From NCBI GenBank assembly GCA_026122225.1, contig JANEZZ010001873.1, forward strand, positions 124,001-188,000: DNA of 64,000 nt, in the 5' to 3' direction. Source of the DNA: Heloderma charlesbogerti. Lineage: Eukaryota > Chordata > Lepidosauria > Squamata > Helodermatidae. The notes under the pieces are model-generated. The model worked only from the letters and a program-made list of their open reading frames with translations. It was not told where the DNA came from and did not search any database. A program made the position numbers and the translations under genes. Below are positions 12,101 through 19,900 of the stretch, piece after piece; the stretch's first letter is position 1; every line of letters starts with the position of its first letter.

Positions 12101-15100
12101 AAGTTCCATATTTCTTGGCCCTATGCAGGTGTTTGCCTGCCCGTGTGAGGGCTAAAATTGTGTAGGATGGCAAAAGCATGAATGGAAGCTCTTCCCCCAT
12201 CATCCCTGGGGACACGTGCTCTTCTAAAGAACATCCTATATTAAACAGGAAGTTGTGCAAAGAGTTTCTGATAAGGTAGGGTTTCCAGTTGTGCAGGGGC
12301 TTCTAAATGCACATCGCTGAATGCAAGTAGAAATTCTCTGCAGACCTTTCTGCTTGCATGGCCCCCTACACATTTTCAACCATGATGTATGAGAGTGAAC
12401 ATCAGCATTCAGCTCTTTTTAGAGTGCAATCCTATGCATGTTTAGACAGAAGAAAGTCCTACAACTCCCAGCATTCCCCAGCCAGGTGGCTGGAGAATGC
12501 TGGGAGTTGTAGGACTTTCTTCTGTCTAAACGTGCATAGGATTGGTCCCTTAAAGAACTATCCAAGAAAGTATTTATGACGAAGTTCACTTGTGATGTCA
12601 TACCATATTTCCCCTGTGATTTCCTGGTTCAGAATAAACCACAGTTTGCCATTACATCTGAATCAGCAAATTATGGTTTGCACTTGTCATCTAAGCCTAA
12701 ATTAAAAATCATGGGTTGAAGCTGGTTTGCAAGTCTGCTTTGAAAGCCAAGCACTAACCATAATTTGCCAATTTAGATGGAAGGAGAATGCACAACTGGA
12801 GAAGGGAGAATGCAGACCTAAGGTTTGTTCATGGAATGTCAAACCATGGTTTAGCATTACATGTGAACTGGCCTTATGTATCCTCCTCTCCCAATTTCAT
12901 TGTATAATATGAAATGACATAGGGGATTGATACAAACTGTTGTGTGCTTGTGCGTAAAAAAAGGATGAAAGGCTGCATGTGAATTAACTGTTTTTAGGAA
13001 AAGATAAAAGCGTGTACATCTAAGGTGAGTGTATGTGTGGGAGGCCATGGTTCAGCTGTGGAAGATATGGAGCAATACTAAAGAGTGCCTCTGATCATCT
13101 GCACTGCACCATTCCCCCAACTGAGTAGCAACAGCCAGCTGCCACACGTGTGGGGTTACGCAGTTGAGCTTCCAGGAGAAAGAGTGTGATACACTACTAT
13201 GACAGTCGCAAACTTGCACTTTTAATTACATGTGCTCATTTTTTTCTAGGGAACCAGACAAGAAGGGTATGCAGATCCTGCTATGGCTGCTCAGGATGCT
13301 ATGGTATCAGAAAGTTTTAATTATTTGGAAATGTTGTTTCCTGCAGCGGCCTCTTGCACACCATTCTTCTTCTACTGGTCTAGGTCCTGTGGGAAGCATG
13401 CCAGCAAAAAACCGGGGAGCACAAAAACATGCTGCAGATGATTCTGTGCAACAAGAGCTACCAGCAGTTGTGGATGGGTAATTTATTTTCCTAACTTCAT
13501 CAAGGCTTAACACTATGAACATGTAATAGAAAGAGACGATGTAGCACTTGACTAAAAATGAAGAGCTATATGTGCACTGCAAACACAAATGTTTTCAGAA
13601 GTCAGAAGCCAAGACTTAGCTTAACACAAACTGATTGCAGTCAAAGGCCAGCTCACATATGTGAACCTGCTGCTTCCCAGAATCAGTCACTTGAACAAGT
13701 TCTTATTTGGGCCAAATCAATTCCCCGGTGACTGTACTTGTTGCTTACAGCACAAAATATAAGTCTGGCTAGAAGCATAACCTAATAATTAGTACAGTTA
13801 ATACTCTTTGATTGGTTTGATCAGTGGCAATTGTCAAAGTATATTCCTTGACCACACTGCCATTTTTTTTTCAATCACTAAATACTGTGAGATACCTATT
13901 TAAAACTCTTCCAACTAGCAATTAACTGGAGCACTAATATTTAAATTCATTTATTCAACTTAATTGATAAAAACTTAACTACTCACCAAACATGAATATA
14001 TTTTCTTAAGTTTTTCAGGAGTTTCAGAATATCTCTGGACAAGACATAGTAGATGCCATTAATGAATGTTATGATGGATACTTTCAGGAACTACTGGTGG
14101 CAACAGGTAACAAAATCTTTATAATTTCAATACGTTATAATATTACTATTACACTATAATAACCCTTTGTATTGCCATTGTTTCTAAAGTGACACATTTT
14201 GAATACATGTAATACATTACCGCATACACAAAAAGGAACATCTAAGAGACAAGCTGGGGAAAGGACTTTGTTCATTTAAATAGCACTACAATAGGCTTTC
14301 CAACCTACAATTGCTTTGTCTATTTTCCTGGGGAAAAATGCTACTCACTTTGTGTGAGCAGTTAATTGCCCTTCTTGGTTTATTGCTGCTGCTGTTAAAG
14401 ATTTCCTGTATCACCCTGAGGAAGTCTAAATGTGTTTTCCTTGAAACTACCAGCAATGGTTTTTATAGTCCAAGGCCGGTTCCAAATGAGGCATTTATTG
14501 TGACATCACCCTGCATCATTCACAGAATTTTACAGGAAGTCCAGACAACAATGTTGTCTTTCACTCGCAACCATCCCGCGTTTTCCCACCACTTCTTCCA
14601 CCATTTTTCTTATTGCAGAAAATCCATTAAGGAAAAAAAAAGATGGAATAGCTGCACAATGCCTTTTGATTGATAGCACTATGAGGCTTCTGTCTGGAAG
14701 CACCCCAAATGTTTTGAATGGTCTAGAGTTAAGCCTTTCAGGATGCATCCTATACACACATGCCTGAGAGTAAGTCCCATTGAACTCAATGGGGCTTACT
14801 TCTGAGTAGACTTGTATATGATTGCATTGTTATTTCCTCTGTATTTCATATTCTCTCTGGCAAGTAACATCTGTTGGATGTGCCCTGGAGACCTAGGCAA
14901 ATCCTGCTTTTCTAGGGAACAGATCCTGTTGGTTTCTGGAGTCCCTTTTGACTCTAGTGTAGTTAATGAAATAAGGGGCACAAAGCCAATTCTTTACCAG
15001 CAACCCTTGGAACTTCTAGTTCAGGGAGTAATTATTTTGCTAACCCAATCAGGAGATTGGAATGCAAAACATTTTAACACCAATACTACTAAGGACATTT

Positions 15101-16875
15101 TAATATCTTATACATAATTATGAAATATGGAATTTACAACTCTTTAGCCATCAATATTTTTTCTTCCATTCTGATCCATTCTCCATCACCTGTTGTAAGA
15201 ACACATCCCACAAAGAGTGAAAATAAATGGTTCTCCCAGAGGCTTACTTATGTCTGATTGTGATAGGGAGGTTTTGAAGATTGTAATGTCTTTGTCTGAT
15301 TTTCTCTTCACAGTTCTATGTGTTAGAGACAAAGCTTCCTATTTTGCTTATAGACTTTACAATGCAATTCACGTGAGTATTTGCATAATTTGGAAGAGTG
15401 GGTTTTTTTACTAGTCTTCTGTTTGTTAAGTGGTCCAATTCTCCTCTGAAAGACTTATAATCCTCATTTTTACAGTGCTGCTTACTAGCTTTAGGGCTTT
15501 AGTATAATCATGTAATTACAAATCTCAAACTATCCAGTTAATATAATGATCCAGCTGACATAATATAACCACACTTCTTTCAAATGGCTTGGGACACAAA
15601 CCTCTTCTAGATTTCCAGACTGATCCCAATTGGGTCTAGTCAGAAGTAAGTCCAGTGAGACATTTACTTCCTTACTTAGGAGTGGCATCTATTGAAGTCT
15701 TAGTGGCTGTGCTATTTAAATACAGATTCTCCATAAGCACTATTTAGATAACTGGAGTTCTCTTGTAAACCCCCACCCACCGATACCATGCAGCAGTGAG
15801 TACATATATGCCTTAATAAAATGAAATACATTTTTGTATTCCGTTGAAAGAAGAAAGGGCACAGTGCTGCATGGATTGGCTCTCCCTCTGGTGTACAAGT
15901 GTGAAATTACAAGTGATGTACATCATGCAATAGTCTTGATCTATATAGCCGAAAAATATTTGGAAAATATATTCCATTCTATAGCACTTTATTTTAATTT
16001 AGAACTGCTAAAATGCCAAATTGTGGCCACAGCATATATGCCCTCAAGAACTCCAAATATTGCATAGTTCATTGACTAGTGCTTGATTTCTGAGCTTTGT
16101 TGCAGGAAAGCAAGCCCTTCATTACAGCAGGTTTTACTTCCAGCACTATGTCCCTTGAAATGTCTGACCAAGCAACATAAGGAACTTTTCCCACTTCCTT
16201 GAGAGCCAATCAGATTTCTGAGGAGAGCTGTATCGGCCATATCAAACAGCAGGTGCAGCCCTTCCCACTAATGGATTTACTCATGAGTAAGCACTGCTTC
16301 CTCAAGTAATTCTTGGGCTGCCACTTCTATTACTAACTTACATATTAATATACAAAACACAACATAAAAACGATTTTGGGATGAAGACCTTTAGAAACAA
16401 GGTTGATGCAAATAGGGAGCCACATGACTTTTATTTGTGTGGTTGCCCTGTTCACATATCAAGCAAAGGGGGAATTTTTTTAGGGTGCCACCTTATGCAT
16501 GTTTAGACAGAAAAAAAGTTCTACAACTCCCAGCATTCTCCAGCCAGCATGGCTGGCTAGGGAATGCTAGCAGCTGTAGGACTTTTTTCTGTCTATACAT
16601 GCATAGGATTGTGCCCCTAAAGGCAAAAATGACTGGGCATGTGACGGGAGCTAAACTTTCCCCCCTCAGTCATCTTAGCTCACTGCACTCTGTTGCTCCA
16701 AGAATTTTTATCTCCAGCTAACTCATTGGAGCTTGGCTGGGAGAAAATTGCTTGAAGAAATGGAAAGTAGAAATGTGGGGAGGAGAAATGGTTTTTCTCC
16801 CCTCACCTAAACACCCGATTTTATGTAAGAAAAAATAGACCCCCTCCCATTTTATGTGCGAAAGCTATGGCCCTT

Positions 16876-16919
<44 letters not shown>

Positions 16920-19900
16920 AGTAAGGGCTCAAGATTATCCTCACAACTAACCACATGTGAGGTAGGATATGCTAAGAGACAGTGACTTGCCCAAAATGTC
17001 CCCATAAGCTTAATGGTTAAATTCTGTGGAGCTTCTAACAGATATGCAGGAGCACTGTAAATTCACAAAGTCAGGAATGTTAAAATGCTGACAAGCTAGC
17101 AATTTGCATATACTCCTAATTCAACACGGATGTTTTCCTCTTCTCCTGCATTAGTAAGATCTTTAAACTAGATATTAAGAGCAACGCATGTATACCTCAA
17201 GTAGAGATGTTGGAGAAATCCGCAGAATCAAATGAGTTCAGATTTCTATGAATCCATCTCATGGGTTCTACAGCCAGCTTTTCCCGAGTTGCACTGATTC
17301 TGTGGAGTTGTGGACTGGGTTTTTTACTTTCCAGAATTTTACGCAAATGTAGTTGTAGAGAATTACGTTTGGGCTTTTTTTTATGGCCCAAAGGTTAAAG
17401 CATGAAAATGAGCATTTTGCTCATCTGTACATTTTGGGAGAATTTGCGACTTTGCACAAATGCAAATTTGCACAAATCCGAGGAATTGAAAAAAAAACTG
17501 ACTCCAGCAATGAGCAGATGATGGAATGAAAGGCACCTGACAATCTGCAAAATGCAAAAAGACTGGATTTTACAAAATCTGTACATCCCTAACCTCTAGT
17601 ATGTTTGGGAAGAGGAGGAAGAAAGGGGACGGGGGGAGAGGAAGACTACAATAGTGAGAGGTTACGCTGCTGTAGTTCAGTTAAAATAAATGGTGACTGT
17701 TGCATCACTCCCCACCATGTTTGAGGGACTTCTCAGAGCCCTAACACAACCTCTTTAAAGAAGTTAGCCTATGCCTCAGGACATGGGACACCATGCCAAG
17801 CAAATTGGAGCAAATAAAAGTATTTTTCTGGCATAGTACTTCAAGGACAAGAGAGGTTGTGACTAGCTGCACAGACGTTCGAGACTTCTCCCAATTCATC
17901 AGAGTTAACTGCATTCATGTACCAATGCAAACTCAACATTAGCAATGAAGTTCTATGTGCATGTGTTCAGTGATGCAGCAGATAAATGCCCTTCTGGAAC
18001 ATTTGAAAGAGGAAACACGCGATGGCCCAGTTCGCACGATCACAGTGGGGGAAATATGCCACGGTGGCTTCTTTCCCCTGCCGTATGTGCTGATCACGTG
18101 CCAGGGGCATTTGCATAATTACCCACCATGGCTTCTTTCCCCCGCCATGATCATGTGAACCGGGTCAATATACGCATGCATACATCAGTAGTAGAAAGGG
18201 TTTCCTGTAAAAACAAACATTTGGCAAAACTTCATCATCATGAGACAAATCCTGCAAAGAGGATTTGCAGGATTTCTATCATTTGCTTGTTGCTTCCTCC
18301 TGGAGAAAAGCCCATCATAAATCACTGGGAAAAAATCATCTTGCCTCCTTGGCTTGCCCCATACAAGCCAAGTGCCGTTCAGAATACTCTGTCCACTAGA
18401 TGTCACTATTGTTCCACAAACATGTAGTCAAACTGAAGTTTCTCTTGAAACTACTCAAGTATCTGGGTAGGGTACTGGTTATACTAGCTAAATGAATATG
18501 TAACTATTGAAATTGTATATACTGAAATAATTCAGTGAGTTTTGTGATCAGAATTAAAATCATAGAATCATAGAATAGTAGGGCTGGAAGGGGCCTATAA
18601 GACCATCGAGTCCAACCCCCTGCTCAATGCAGGAATCCAAGTCAGAGCATCCCTGACAGATGGCTGTCCAGCCTCGTCTTGAACACCTCCAGTGGGGGAG
18701 AGCCCACCTTCCTAGGTAATCGGTTCCACTGTCATATTGCTCTAAGGGTCAGAAAGTTTTTCCTGATGTTCAGCTGGAATCTGGCTTCCTGTAACTTGAG
18801 CCCATTATTCAGTGTCCGGCACTCTGGGATGATCGAGAAGAGATCCTGGCCTTCCTCTCTGTGACAACCTTTCAAGTACTTGAAAGGTTGTCGCAGAGAG
18901 GAAGTCCCATCCTTATTTTAACTCCACTGTCTTTGATGATACCCAGTGTTCTTGCTGAAAATTTCTTAAAATGGGAATAAGTATTTGCTCCAAAGTAATG
19001 CATGCAACTTATGGCACAATCCTATGGGGATGGCCATAAGCCTCCAAACCTGGAGGCTTACGGCCATCCAGTGAAAAGCAGAGGAGCAGCAGAGGCGATC
19101 TTCACCTCCACACTCCCCCTACTCAGCCTTTTAGCTAGACAGGTGTTTTCGCCCATCTAGCTGAGGCATTGGCGAGGGAGAGGGAAAGAGGCTGGGGAGG
19201 CCTCTGGAAATGGTGAAAGCCAGCCTCCCCAGTCTTCTCCTCTCCCCACCCACTGGCCTGCCCCCTTTCTGTCCTCCCCAAGGTTGCGTTTGCAAGCTCA
19301 GAGAGGCAGCCGGTGCTGTTCTCTCTGCACTGGCTGCAAGGGGGAGGGGGCAAAGAGCTCAGACTCCTGGGTCCAAAGTCAGGCACTATCGTCAAACTCA
19401 GATCCAGGAATCCACAGTATCCTATGGTCCCCCAGACTCTGTCTAGGGGCCACTGGATTGTTCCCTCCAAAAAGTAAATTATCTGCCATTTTAGATTGTT
19501 TCTCCTTTTGTTTGCCCCCTAGCGTATATAATGTATTACTAAAACATAAGACTATACTGAACAGTAAATATTTCAAAGTCTGACAGCTGTATTTCATGAC
19601 TGTTCAACCTAACTTATTCTTTGGGACAAAAAGTTAGCGTATTTCAAAGCTAGGTAGAAAACTGAAATCTACAATGGTCAAATGTCTCTGTCCTTTTTTC
19701 AGGAGTTAGGATTCCATAACAAAACAATTATAAGGATTCTGATTGCCAGAAGTGAAATAGATCTGATGAATATAAGACAACGGTATAAAGAGAGATATGG
19801 AAAATCTCTGTTTCATGACATCAAAGTAAGTCAGTAGCACACAGCTTGTTAGCATGGCTTAGATGGGTTGGATTGGAATAATTTAGCCATTAAGAAACAA

